Origin: Armillaria gallica
Lineage: Eukaryota > Basidiomycota > Agaricomycetes > Agaricales > Physalacriaceae
DNA: 64,000 bases
NCBI GenBank assembly: GCA_037576215.1
Contig: JBANDB010000019.1
Span: 255,501-319,500 of the forward strand
Reading direction: 5' to 3'
The position numbers were made by a program, and so were the translations under genes. Positions 22,553 through 34,687 of this stretch are shown here, piece after piece (the first letter of the stretch is position 1; each line of letters starts with the position of its first letter). The notes beneath the pieces are model-generated. The model saw only the letters and a list, made by a program, of their open reading frames with translations, was not told the origin of the DNA and searched no databases.

Positions 22553-23478
22553 TGTGACCTATGATAAACGAACGAGAGCGGCTTCGATCATAGTGGGAGC
22601 AAAGGTACTCTTCACTGCATGGTGGTGCTCATATCTTAATCCAATATATTCAATAGAACAAGGAATTCCATGTCCCCGAGTGCCAGATATCCTTCACATC
22701 TAAACACGCCAAAGGCAGATAGATCTCGTCCTCCGTCCTTCGTTTTCTAGTTCTCATTCCAGGCTCTTTCATCATGCCCTCGGCGCCATTGATTGCGTGC
22801 TGATCAAGTCCGATAATGAGGGGATAAGCGCCGTTCATCTTTCTTGCCTTATATTTTGGCTAAGGAATGATTCCAATGAGTGCCCGAAATGTTGATTCCT
22901 CTCTGATTTTTCCTGCATCGTCATCGTCGAAACTGTATTGATATCGCGACCACTGTGGAACGAGGCGACAGCTCAAGACGGCCCAGTATTTGACTATGAG
23001 TAAAACAACATTGTCCAGGTCCACTGACGTACCGTCCGAATGCATAAAGCCGCTATCATCTACCCCTACCTTCGAGAAGCGCCCATCAGATTCAATGTGA
23101 CGGCTCTGCACCAGACACGGGACCCTACATCAGGAAAACCCAGAATAGGTCTTTCCCTGCTTGGTCTTAAACTGGCGATCTTTCGGTGTCTTGATCTTAC
23201 CCACAGAGTCTTGATCTTGGCCGGATCATCTTACACATCTTTCCGAGTCTATATATATCTTGTACTAGCCGTAGATCTTCTAACTAAATATAGTAGCAAG
23301 TATTAACAGTCCACTTCGCGTTGTTTATATCACAATCTTGATTTTGTCGCAAGAAATGATAAGTGACAAATAGTATGAGCTTGAATACGGAGATCAGAAA
23401 GATATATATCAACCCTATGCGTGAAGATCCAGCCTGCTGCCCAACACTTCGATAGCAGAGAGACACCATCATCATGCC
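22553..23478. other. No supported gene
   Basis: Short frames only. The plus-strand continuation 22507-22703 is an alternative 3' end of the preceding gene. A minus frame at 22860-23111 has no recognised motif. Confidence 0.35.
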
Positions 23479-24228
23479 TTAGTAGACAGTATCATGGCCA
23501 ACGGAGCCATGGTTGCTCAAACTGTCACTCTCCGACTCCTCGATGACCTCGACTACCGACACCACTCCACCCGGCATGCTTACACTTGTCTTAAGCTGCT
23601 TGGCCACCTGATGTCCTACGCACTCGAGGCTCTTTGCCATCTCTGAAAGCTGTCGGTCGAGCCGTGTCAAAATGATGCGCCGTGGTTCAGCGGTGGCAGC
23701 GCCATCTGCCTTGATGAGGATGCTGATGAGGAAAAGAGTCACTGAGGAGATCCTCTGGATATTCTCATAGCAAAGTGGGGGTTGGGGATTGTCAGATGGT
23801 GCAAAGACGAAAACCGTGTCACCAAAAAGGGTGAATTGCACATCTGAATGAGAGATGTCCTCATCTCGAAGCTGGGGAGTGGTGTGATCGCAGGATATTA
23901 TAACCGAGGTAGTGACAGAGGTAGTCGATGCTAACAGCTCGGAGGTTGTATGTCTTTCGACATGGATGCTACTATATTTCGGACCTAGTTGCCTAAACAA
24001 AGATCAGCATCACAAGACAGTATAGATAGAAATGACCACGCACCTGGCACCAATACCTGGGAGCCGTAATCCCAAAAGAAGACTCAGAGTCCTCCACCAC
24101 CCATCCAGCACCTCAATCATATTCCAGGAAGATTTCGAGGGCACAAATTTAGGCCCCACGGAGGAATCAATGTCAAAGATAAGAGAGCAGGTGGTTGTCG
24201 AAGATAAGCCAGAACCTCCGATGATCAC
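23479..24228 (-). CDS. Hypothetical two-exon protein
   Basis: Exon 24228-24044 and exon 23992-23479 join in phase at an Arg codon across a 51-bp intron (GTGCGT..TTTAG), giving about 232 codons. The first exon has no in-frame ATG before residue 36, so the true start may lie upstream or the 5' end may have been lost. Residues about 42-60 are rich in Trp/Leu. The second exon contains FTLFGDTVFVFAPSD and an Ile/Leu-rich helix, then an acidic Ser tail. No family is recognised. It ends 50 bp from the 3' end of the Plavaka relic, so that insertion may have removed its promoter or first exon. Confidence 0.55.
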
Positions 24229-24277
24229 ATGAGCATCCTAATACAGATTCCAGGCGATGACATCACTCAACAAGTTT

Positions 24278-27200
24278 TCAAAATGCAATTTCATGCGCAT
24301 GGTGATCTATATACTTGTTGACAAAAAAAGAAGGAAATACATCGAGAGTATCACCAGGCTTCAGGCCTTTTGGTACTGATTCCTGCCCTGTCACCCCAAT
24401 CAAATGCGCTGCATGAAGTATACAATCCAGATGAATCACAGACATAATACACTGGCCTCATGCATCTGTGTCTGGCTCAACCACCCACATACTGGTATCT
24501 GCACAGGGACCATCACTGACTGGTGAAAACCATGTTACCAGGGCACACTTGTGATACTTCCCCTCGTGCTGAAGGCTGAACAAGAGGAGCACACAAGCAA
24601 CATGCAGGGAACGAAAGCCTTTTACATCATCTCTGATACCATCGGCCTCACAATATACACAATCGTAATGTGCAGGACCTCTTCACCATGAGGTCATTGC
24701 ACATATATGCTCTCAATGTAGGCCCTTTATTCCTGATAAATCACTGGGTGCGTAGTAGGTAGAGACAGCAGAAGGATAGACAATGATCTTTCCCTGATAT
24801 TTTGGGCATTGCCGAAGGTCAACTTCTTCCAGTGGGAGGCATAGCTCACCCACCGTCTGCTCATACAGAAATCTCCATATAAGTTCTGGTAGGCAAGGAA
24901 GACGGAGTCACTGCGCTAGTAGTATAACATTGCGGGGTGCCTTAGCTGCAGGCACTGCAGCAATGCATAAGCACATTATTTCCAGAAACAAACAACTTGA
25001 ACACAACTTACCAGGCATTTGTGCTAATTTAACTTCAGCAAGCACATCTGGCCACTCAACAGCATCTCCATCATCATCCTCATTGGTATCTGTTGCTGAT
25101 GTATCTGCCTGACTGGGCTCTGATCCAAAGAGTGAGTCGGCAAGCATCTTTTGTGCTTGGAAGTCCACACATACAGCAGCCAGTTTGTTGAGCCGTTCAT
25201 TGATAAGAAGCATCTGGCCTAGAGCTTTGAAGTGACTAGAACGTCACCACAGTTCTTTGACGGCCTTGATATGCTTTGATTCGGTTATGGAGGAACAGAG
25301 CCCATTTGGTGCTCCAAACTCTTGGATGAGATGGCGATAATGCAAAAGAGCATGTTGGCATGGCAAAGAGAATGCATCAATACGAGTACCATCATTTTGA
25401 ACCTCATCCTTGCAAACACTGACTGTACAAAAGATCTCTCACTCTTGATGGAATTTGGTGACAGTGGCATCAATCTTGACTAGATCGTCCTCATCAATAA
25501 TGGACTGACAAACATGGTAGCAAAAATCCATGAAGGCTGCCAAAGCTCAGACCATCTGTGGCAGAACATGGCCAGAAATCGCTGGAAGATAGACCTATAA
25601 CCAAGTCAGCACAAGGAAGAGATCATACATAGGCAGACAGACCTTCATAAGTGCCTTGGAATCATCACCAGTCCACTGCTTGAAACCTCGTCCCTCAGGA
25701 AATCGGCGTAAACCAGGGAATGGTGGCATGGCAGCAATCCTGGGATGGTCTCAGATTATGGCATGCTTAATGTGACATACGTTGACTCACCTGCGATCAA
25801 TATCAGCGAGAATTCGAGTGGCTTCTTGAGGGGTGTGTGCAAGCTTGATATAATCCTCCACCCAAGTCACTAGGTGATCTTTGAATGTGCCCTTAATGAT
25901 CTGGTGGAGAAGATCAGGGGAAAGTAATTCATGAATGTCTGCTCTTGGGAATTCAGATGTGAATGGCTGTAGAAGGTTATGATCAGCAAGAGCATGCAAG
26001 ACAGTAAGCCGTGAGGTGCTTATGCTCACCAGGATTCTGTCAATAATCCCATAGTCATCCCACATTTCCTTCAAAGACATGGCACGAAAGCATGCCAAGG
26101 TGTGTTCATGTGTGCGACAGCCTCCGGAACCATCAAGATGATGATGTGATGCTGTACACCTAGGAATAAAATATATCAGAACAATGGTATTTGCCAATGA
26201 GACCACTTATACTACCTGGCACACGATCCTTGAACGATACAGGCTAACAAGGCCTGCTCTGGATAATCTGCGATGTATGGTCCAAGCCCAAAGATGGTTC
26301 TGTGGTAGTGACCATCACCATAACGTATCACTTCTGGTGTCTCCATTCCAGCACGTAGCAACTGAAAGATCTCGCAGAGTGATCCATGGAATAGCTGGCA
26401 ACGGAAAGTTCAAAACTCGGAGCTATCATGATGCTCACAATCCACTGGTAGTTGGACAAACAGATGAGTTAAAAACATACAAAGTATGAATTAAAAGATG
26501 TACTTTTAGGTATTGAGAGGAAGCCAAGAAGAGAAACCCCATCCCAATGGGCCCATTGTATGTTGTTGTGAATAAGACCATTTGAAGTGTATACAGGGTA
26601 ATATTCATTTTGACTGGTGGCCACCGAAACCATTGTCTTGTCACTGCCCACAATGACCGGATAGAAGGTTATATCACTGAGGTTGAGTTCTTCGGAGATA
26701 CAGTCCTAGACAGAATATCTGAGTGACTTGTATCTTGGAAGTTCAAACAGGTGGAACTACTTACAGCTTGTTTCCATGCCCAATTCCCCGACATAAAATC
26801 CATATAACAGTGTTTTCCTTGTCTATCCATCACTTGCTTGGGTGAGAAATCCATCTTGCACGCAAAGTCAGGATTCCCAAGCTGGTTTTGGAGCACTGCG
26901 CAAGGATCATGGAAGAAAACTTCATACTCAGCAGTTTTCCAGGCGGGTGGTTCACCTGGTCCTAGGTCCCCATTGAAGGACACAGTAAAGGACTGCCATG
27001 GAACATTGCCGATCGTGGTTGCGTCAATAGTGTGATAGAGATCATTGGCATTGGCAAAAGGCACACTCTCTGATCCGTTACATGCATTTGCACACCAGAT
27101 CTGCAGTAGATCATTGATCTGGCTAGCTGGCATCTGGTTACAGCGATAGAGTAGGTCTGCTAGCTCGAATGATGGTCAATCATTGAAAGGGGTGAAGTCG

Positions 27201-27663
27201 TCTGGGGGACCATGTAGAAAGGGCAGTGGAGGTGTTCCATCAGGGAGAATGAACCCATCCTTATTGCACGGTCTACCTAAACAACGTAAGCATGTTGTCA
27301 GTATACATGTAGGGTACATTAAGTCCTATACAATGCACCATTGACTGTGGGATGGTACTCAATGAACTCCTGTGGGGCCCTCCTTGGTATCTCATCTGGC
27401 AGCGGAGTCTGCAATTCAGCATCTGATGTGTTGAGGGGATTATGTGCATGAGGGTGTGGATTGTCATCTCCAGGCTCGCATTCTGGAGGAGTTGGCAAAC
27501 CTTGTTGTCTGCGAGGAGGCTGGATTGTTGGACCAAAAGTCTGCCACTGAAATTTACAAGAGGCGAGGTGGATGGATATGCCGTTCAAAGATGCAAAGTA
27601 CCGTGTGCACCCTGCAGCTTTGTTCTTGCATGGGATCATCTTCTGTTTGAGTGATCTAGTCAT
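24278..27663 (-). pseudogene. Plavaka-type (CACTA/CMC) transposase, decayed
   Basis: Read from ATG 27663-27661 to TGA 24280-24278. The N terminus has a C2H2-like finger (CKNKAAGC, then H and C). The central core contains YPVIVGSDKTMVSVATSQNE (about 26610-26660), the catalytic-domain signature of Plavaka transposases, followed by FPRADIHELLSPDLLHQ and LVTWVEDYI (about 25840-25960). Then come GLCSSITESKHIKAVKE (about 25250-25310) and a C terminus with MWVVEPD and VNKYIDHHAHEIAF. Domain order and span match full-length family members. In-frame TGA codons interrupt it near 27177, near 25240 (in W-stop-RSS where Arg is expected) and near 24466, and several exon joins are unclear. The copy is therefore probably dead. 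Element termini were not identified. Confidence 0.9.
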
Positions 27664-27807
27664 CACGTTGAGTTGAAACTAAGAGAGGAGCTGGCAAGGC
27701 CTCAGAAGGAACTTGGATGTGGTGGAAAAAAGATAGATATTAGCAATATCCAATAAATGTCAATGCAAGCTCCATGATCTACCAATAGCTTTCTCTACCT
27801 CACAGCC

Positions 27808-30638
27808 ATGGCACCTTCCATCTCTGAGTCACGCTCAAAGAAAAAATTGGTGCTCCCTGCAAGCATGGCCACTGGCGCACCAACAACAGAGAAAATGCAG
27901 CTCTGTCAAGGTAACAAAGGTCACCATCCAGGCGTGGTCGATGATTGGAAGGACCCAGATGATATGGAACCTATCAGCAAGAAGTTGAATAAAAGATCGC
28001 AGAAGAAAGTGGAGCAGATTGTACTGCAGGATGAGCAGGACAAGAACAAGGTAAACATTGCCGACATCAAGGACAAGCTTTGCCAGGAGGATGTCAAGCA
28101 GGCCTTGGTGGCTAATCATCCTGGTGGAACCAAAAGGAAGATGACAAGCTCTGCTATGAAACCATCAGGTGAGTAATTTACCCAGGGCAAGCATGCACTT
28201 ACATATATTCCATAGCCATGCCTCGTACAGAGCTCAGTATTGATAGCCAGACTGATATCCTACCCACTGCTGTCGAACTTGAGTCTGTATGACCGCATGA
28301 TGTTGCCAGCATGACCGAGGAACAGCACAATGACCGTGAGTGCCACCTCAGTACTATCAAGCAAAGTGAGTTTGAGTATACCTTTGAATACTGCCTACAA
28401 GCTTACCATCTGCTAGCGGAAACGTCTCTCAACCAGGCCGTGCTCCCAGTTGTTGGCAGTGCCAATGAGGGCTCAGGCTCTGGTGAAGACTCAGATGAGT
28501 ACATACTGCCAGCACCAGCACATGACTTTGTTGAAGGCCCAGATCATGGGAACATTGCTACGAAGGCAGCTAAATGAGGCCAGCAGTCTAAGACAACCAG
28601 CAAGGTCTCAGCTCAGAGTGCTATTGCCAAGGCTCATTTCACCAATGATGGAGTTGCTATGCCTCCTATTACCTCCCAGTCCACCCAGTTGGATTTGCAG
28701 AAACTGTCGCAGCATAGTCTCAAGTGCAAAAACCAGATGATTGTTCCAGAGTCAGACACTGGAAATGCCACATATGTGTTCACTGCTGTGGCATTCTGAC
28801 TGACTCAGACCACACTTTCTTTATTTAGCTTTGTCTCTGATGATGAACATCAAGTCACCATTCCTACAGTCACTGTCCTAGCAAGTGTGTCCGAGTCCCA
28901 GGAACTGCCCAAGAAGAAGAAGAAAAAGACATTGAAGGCAAAGGCAGGCAAGAATAGTAGCAAAGCAAAGCCAGTATTGGAAACTGCAGAATCGCCCACC
29001 AACAGTGGTCCACTTGCAGCAAACTGGGTGAAGAAGAGAGAACATGATAAAGCTAGTATGAGAAAAGGTATGAAGCCATGCCACCATTTACTTTGCCACT
29101 GACTCTGAGTCCATGGTGCCCCACTTGAAGATAGTCGCCACACAGAGGCAGCGAATGATTCCCTCATGCAGATGGGTGGTATGGTTGATGATGATGAAGA
29201 TGTCAAACCCGAATTTGTTGATATTGTCAAGGTGCCTGCCACAGCAACCAGTATTCAAGCAGGTACCACTGTTACTGATACCGTATGTGAATTGTTTGAA
29301 TACTGTGTTCTTTTCCTCACACTTCTTTCAAGGATGCTGTCAGAATCTCGAAGAAAGGGCCTGCCAGTATCACAGCCAGGCAGGTTCATGGTGGTGCCTA
29401 TAAGTGGAATGCCAACCATCTACCAAATGGAACTCAGGAAGGATTTAGCAAGCGAATCGTGCCTTATCTTCATGAGAAAATTGAATGCTCAACCAAGCCT
29501 TGGGCTCTGCTTACTGTTGATGATGTTCAGGAAGCTGTCAACCTGGAATTTGGACTGGGAAATTATCTCATTGCAGAGAAGGGCGCATGGATGGGTCTGG
29601 TAAGTTGTTATGATGTCACATATCCATCCTAACATACAATTTTACAGGCCAATTATTGCATGACCGACTTCCATCACGATATCAGTATCAAGGCTGAAAA
29701 AGCAGTTGACGTATTCATCAAGGACCATAGTGACCAGCTCTCAACACCAGGACAGATCAGCCAGTACATCAATTGGCTCTTGACCGCCACGTCTCCCAGG
29801 AACAGGATACAACCTAGCATGCCTTTTATGTGGCAGGGATTGAATGTGGATGGAACAAAGTGATGGGTATGTTCTCTCTCGCATTCAGGTCAGTCACTAA
29901 AAGCTACTACCTAGGGCATGTTTTGGCATGAACTGATTGTTCGTGTCATGGTGGAAGCTCACTTCATGGCATTACCCGGGACCATAGATGATGTGTCAAC
30001 CATCGCCTACCCAAAGGGTGCTTTATTGCTGGCAGCTCAAGCGGTATGAATCTCACTCTGTATCACAAGCTAGACTACTAACTTGATCTATGGTCCAGGT
30101 TGGACAAGTGTTATCAATGTGGACTACTGGTGTCCTCATCAATGGCAGTGCTCCCACATTTTCACGGCAGAACTTTGATGATGTCACTGAGGAGTATGCA
30201 TTGAGCGCAGCTGAGCATGCTAAACACAGCAAAGACACAAGAAAGAAAACCATCAAGACCAAACGGGTATCATTGTACCTCCCCATGCTTGAAACCTGGA
30301 TGCAAGCTAAGTGGAATGATCTCCTGACTGACATCCAGAAGGCCATTGAGACCAGCACCTCAAAGAGGAAGTGCAAAATGTCAATGTCAGCACATTCTGC
30401 ATCTCTGGATTTTATCGAAGAGGATGTTGATGTCATGTTCAAATCGGATCCACCTGAACCTGATTTGGGGGGAAGCAGTGCTAGCAACAACTCCAGTTCT
30501 GGTAGCAGGGAAGATGATGAGTCAGAGGATAAGGGTTTGGACTCGGATGAGATGCAAGGTGTTGTTGCATCTGGCAGTGCTGGCAGTCCCAAGGAGGCAT
30601 TCAAAGGTGGCGATAGTACAATGGTCATTATTGGCTAA
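27808..30638 (+). pseudogene. TE-associated gene, DUF6532-like, divergent from Plavaka
   Basis: ATG 27808 starts a Lys-rich N terminus (27808-28170). A GTGAGT..CATAG intron leads to acidic, Ser-rich exons (28215-28800). A basic stretch (KKKKKKTLKAKAGK) lies near 28900-28950. The conserved half runs from about 29330 to 30440, with YKWNANHLPNGTQEGFSKRI, ANYCMTDFHHDISIKAEKAV, then MFWHELIVRVMVEAHFMALP and an LLLAAQAVGQVLSMWTTG segment, ending in an acidic tail at TAA 30636-30638. Domain layout (large polar N terminus, helical C-terminal block with an F-S-x-x-N-F-D-D motif) resembles DUF6532-type mushroom proteins that accompany transposons. That match is tentative. An in-frame TGA at 28575-28577 and one near 29861 suggest decay. 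The start lies 144 bp from the Plavaka start, head to head. Confidence 0.65.
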
Positions 30639-32643
30639 ATTTGGACTGCTGGTTCGTTGTCTCTAGGTAGTACTACTGCACCACTTTCAATAGGTCATTT
30701 GTTGTGTTGCTATGTACACTGTCAATGGATCCTAGTATTGACGCATCAGTATTTTCAGTCTTGGAGCCAGAATCACATGTCTGATGCAAGATAAAATCAG
30801 TCTTGACAAGACCAGCCAGTTCTTTCAAAGAGAATGTACCTCACTTGGGCAAGATACACAGTCTTGCGTCTTTATTGGCTTTCTGATCTTGCTCAAGATC
30901 GAAAAGATGGGAAAGACCTGTTCTGGGTTTTCCTGATGTAAACCTTGATTTCCTCAGGTCTGGGTATTCGGGAACGAAATGACTGTCACAAAATCGTGGC
31001 TAGAGTACCGAGGGTGTCCTCAACAGTGATGTTGACAAGTTTGCCATCAACTGGTGTGAGTAGGTTTGCTCTTCGTCATCAGATCAGCAGCACATGATGG
31101 TTGTTGTGGACAAGGTGAACATCAGAGTCTAAATTTGGTCTAAATGGTCTTGGCCTGGCCTGCTGAATGCCACTGCCACCATCATCGGCGACTTTGTACG
31201 ACTGCATCCAAATACACTGACTTATGCTGAAAACCATTACAGACAAATATCAGTGTTCAAACCCATAATTGACTCCAGAATTTACTTCTTGCCCATGCGT
31301 TCCACAGATGGTGCTGTTCATTACAGTTCGTGAGTTAACAACCTTCGAGTGGGCCACAAGCAGGATGGATGCAATCATGTAATGCCTCCAGAAATACTAC
31401 TCACTCGGGGGTTATGCAGCTTCCAATTTGCTGTTGTGTGCCAAATCTCTCTCACTGTAAATGAACCAATGTGTGCCGTGATGTGTTGGACAACCATTCA
31501 ATTATCCAATTTTGGTGAGCCAAATTTCTCTTGTCAATAGCTTCTCGTGCCAACCTTTCTTCAACAGGCTTAATGCACCTTCAAAATTCCCACATGGAAT
31601 ACCCCTTCCATCCCAGTCGGTATGTTGGTACACCACACAGGGTATAAATTCGGAGCCAAACCCACATAGAAGCTCTCTCCCTCCCACAATGCTGATAGCA
31701 TCGCAGAGCCTTGAAGTCGGCACCATTTCTCCTCTTCTTTCTTTTTGAATTCAGACCTTCCAGTTTTCTATGTTCCTTGGTCGACTCCCACCTGCTTTTT
31801 CACATCCAACACAATACATGGCGTGCTGCCTGGACTCATACATTATTACCGATACCTAGTGCCTTTTGCGAGATGCATACTAGGGGTTTAAGACATGACG
31901 GTGGACTTCAGGATAAAGGAGAACTATGTGGCAGCTGAAGTGAGTTTCATACTGCTTGAGCTTTGTCGACAGAGCTGATGCTCATGCCATTAGGATGCAA
32001 TGACAATACTACAACAATATTCGATAACATGATCTTTATCGCAAATGCTCAGCATATACAATAGCTGTGGTGCTGGTATCCCCACGCTGATAACCCACTG
32101 TGAACGAGGGGTCAGTCACGTAACTCTCCTCTGCAGGCCAGGGCTCACCTAATAGCGCCTATAGTCAGACTTTGTGAACGTACAAAGCACATTTAATTAC
32201 AGCTCCTCATGAGCACAGAGCTCTGTTGTACCATCTATGGAAGTGACCAACTTGAAAGCAATGACAGGGCACTCTCTGCTGTCAGTATTTGGCGAACGAC
32301 TGTAACTGTATGTGTTATCTGCGACCTATTCACAGGCATCTAATATGGCACATATAGCCACACCCACAACCCCATGAACTTTGCGAGAGCAATTCCATGA
32401 GCCATCTCAGCTGACCCTTGATCTTACAGGCATGCCACTCCTACTTCTTGACTTTGGCAATACCAACTTACTCATGTGTAACTTTCAGATCTGTCTCAAG
32501 CAGTATTTTGGATGAAGAGCTCCTCCTGGTTCATTCAAGCTTGATAATACACTGGCTGGCACCTGGTAGCTCAGACAAACATGGGCGATGGAAGGATTTT
32601 TAGCCATGCTCGCTGGAGGTAGCAGCGTGGTACGTATCTTCCT

Positions 32644-32684
32644 TCTTACTTACTTACTTACTTACTTACTTTACTTTACTTTAT
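32644..32684. repeat. TTAC microsatellite
   Basis: About six tandem TTAC units followed by TTTAC units. Simple repeat. Confidence 0.9.
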
Positions 32685-33918
32685 TGGGTCAGGCGGTGTA
32701 CCTCCCAGATTATTTTTTCCCACACAGTCCCCCAAACCCCCCATCCAAAGAGGGAGGGGGGCAGGGGGGTGGGATGGTCAGTGGGATGGTAAGGGAACCC
32801 CAGGCTAGGGTTTGAACATTTTTTCACCTGTTTCACCACCCTCTTTTTTATTTTTATTTTTTCTTTGGAAGGAGGGAGGGAGGGGTGCAGGACCATTGCC
32901 ATGCCCTGAGTCTCTGCTGTGATCATGTGATGCAGGGTGAGCTCATTGGCACCACATGACCGAGGAGGGAAAGGAAGGGGCTGATGGGACGGGACCATCC
33001 CCCCACTCTCACCCACCTGCTCTTCCCTCTCCCTCCCTCCCTCTCTCTCTCTCTCCTCAAAAACACAATGCTTTGATTTTCTATTTTCTATTTTTCTCAA
33101 AACTTGAAGGAGAAAAAAAACAAAAAAAGGTGGGGGTGGTCAACGATGCCCTCTCCTCTCTCCTCCCTCCCTCCCCTCCCCCCAGGGAGGGCCTTGAGAG
33201 ATTGTGAATGAGATACGAGATCTGATTGATTCACTTGTCTTTTGAAATTATTTCCTGTTGTGTTTTTCCCTTTAGCACATGTGTGAGAGAGAGAGACGCT
33301 TGCCTCAACAAAGCTCCTCTTCAAGGTCCTGTACTCTGTACACTGTATAGCGGGATAGTTGCTCATGGTGTCGGACCGTACCTACAGTTACAGTTGTATG
33401 CACACAGCCACATTTGCTATGGTGAGCTGGTTCTCTTGTGTAAAAATCAAAAATCAAAAAAATAAATAAAGGATTGACACGTCCGTTATGCAAAGCCATG
33501 ATAGATACGGCATCGATAAAGTGAGTGATAAATTAAACTGTACTGACCAGTTTTGTTTCTATGGAAAGTGAGCATCTTCAAAAGAAGAAATTGGCCATTC
33601 TAGGTGTGCTTTAAAATACTTGGAGGTTTGCAGTGCAACATCAGAGTCGGAAGAGCACGGTATACTGCAGAAAGCTGAAAGAAGACAGACATGAGCTGTT
33701 GTTAATTCACTTTTGGACATTGTGCATGTTGCTCAAAAACCCCCCTGAAATCCTTTCAGGGATGGCCACCTAAATTGTCGACAGCGGTGTTATATGGCAT
33801 TGGTAGCCCCTTGAAGTGCTCACACCATAAATAAATAAATAACCGTACAATAGTGGTCATATGGCATGCAACCCTGGATGGAACAACTACTCGCTACTTA
33901 CTTGGGAGGTCAAAGCAT

Positions 33919-33984
33919 GGGAAAAGTCTGACTTTAGGCTGCATGGGGTCCAACAATGATGTGGCCTAAAGTCAGACTTTTCCC
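33919..33984. repeat. Perfect 21-bp inverted repeat (hairpin)
   Basis: GGGAAAAGTCTGACTTTAGG plus C (33919-33939) is mirrored exactly at 33964-33984 with a 24-base loop. With two mismatches the arms extend to 27 bp. It may be a tiny foldback element or a hairpin in a transcript. Confidence 0.85.
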
Positions 33985-34687
33985 ACACTTTCCCCACAGT
34001 CAGACATATGTGCCCCTTTCTTTTTGCAGAAAGAGAAAAACGTCAAGGAAACAAGTGGACAAAAAATCAACTACTCACTCTGAGTCAGCATTGATAAAAG
34101 TGGTGGCTTCACCTCCCTTGGTTGGTGACATGTATCGCCTCTTGGCTATGGCAGCAACACTCCTGGGCCCAGTAAGCATAAAAGGACAAGCATTTGGCTG
34201 AGTGAAAAACAAGTCTTGGTTCCCCTCTGCAGGGGGATGAATCATTGTGAGTTCCCCAGAGACCATAGCCAGCACACTGTTGAGGTCCCTCGCCATTGTG
34301 GAAGTTGGTCCAAATGCCCATGATGCATCTGATGGATGATGGTGGTGATGAAGGTGTGTGCACAGTCTGCAGAGAGGACTGTGAAGATGGACTGATGCTG
34401 AGACATTTGACGCAGCAGATGTGGAGTGCACTACCATGACATGCACAGACTGCCATCATATCTTGGAGCCAGGTGATGAGGATGATGTCTTTCTGTCTGC
34501 ATGTCGCCGCCACTGCCTTGTACCAAGCACTGATGATGAGGATGATTGGCACAGTGAGCAAAGACGTTGGCTGCTCCCACAAGACTGTCCTGCAGGAACA
34601 GTGCATCATGGAAGGTACCATTCAGCTCCACGAGACGAAAATCATGAGAGCAGGCAAGAGGTGGAGGGCAATTGACGGGATCACAAT

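Larger units (their letters stand above)
30639..34420. other. Gene-poor stretch with low-complexity sequence
   Basis: Fragments near 30700-31330 look like decayed coding sequence but no frame persists. From 32640 to 33220 there are a TTAC microsatellite and purine- and pyrimidine-rich tracts (G-rich near 32750, CT-rich near 33030, A-rich near 33110) that create spurious Pro/Ser-rich frames. ATAA repeats lie near 33465 and 33830. A hairpin is listed separately. Confidence 0.5.

Noticed and set aside
32940..33210. Pro/Ser-rich and Arg/Glu-rich frames on both strands
   Set aside because: They are by-products of CT-, GA- and A-rich low-complexity tracts.
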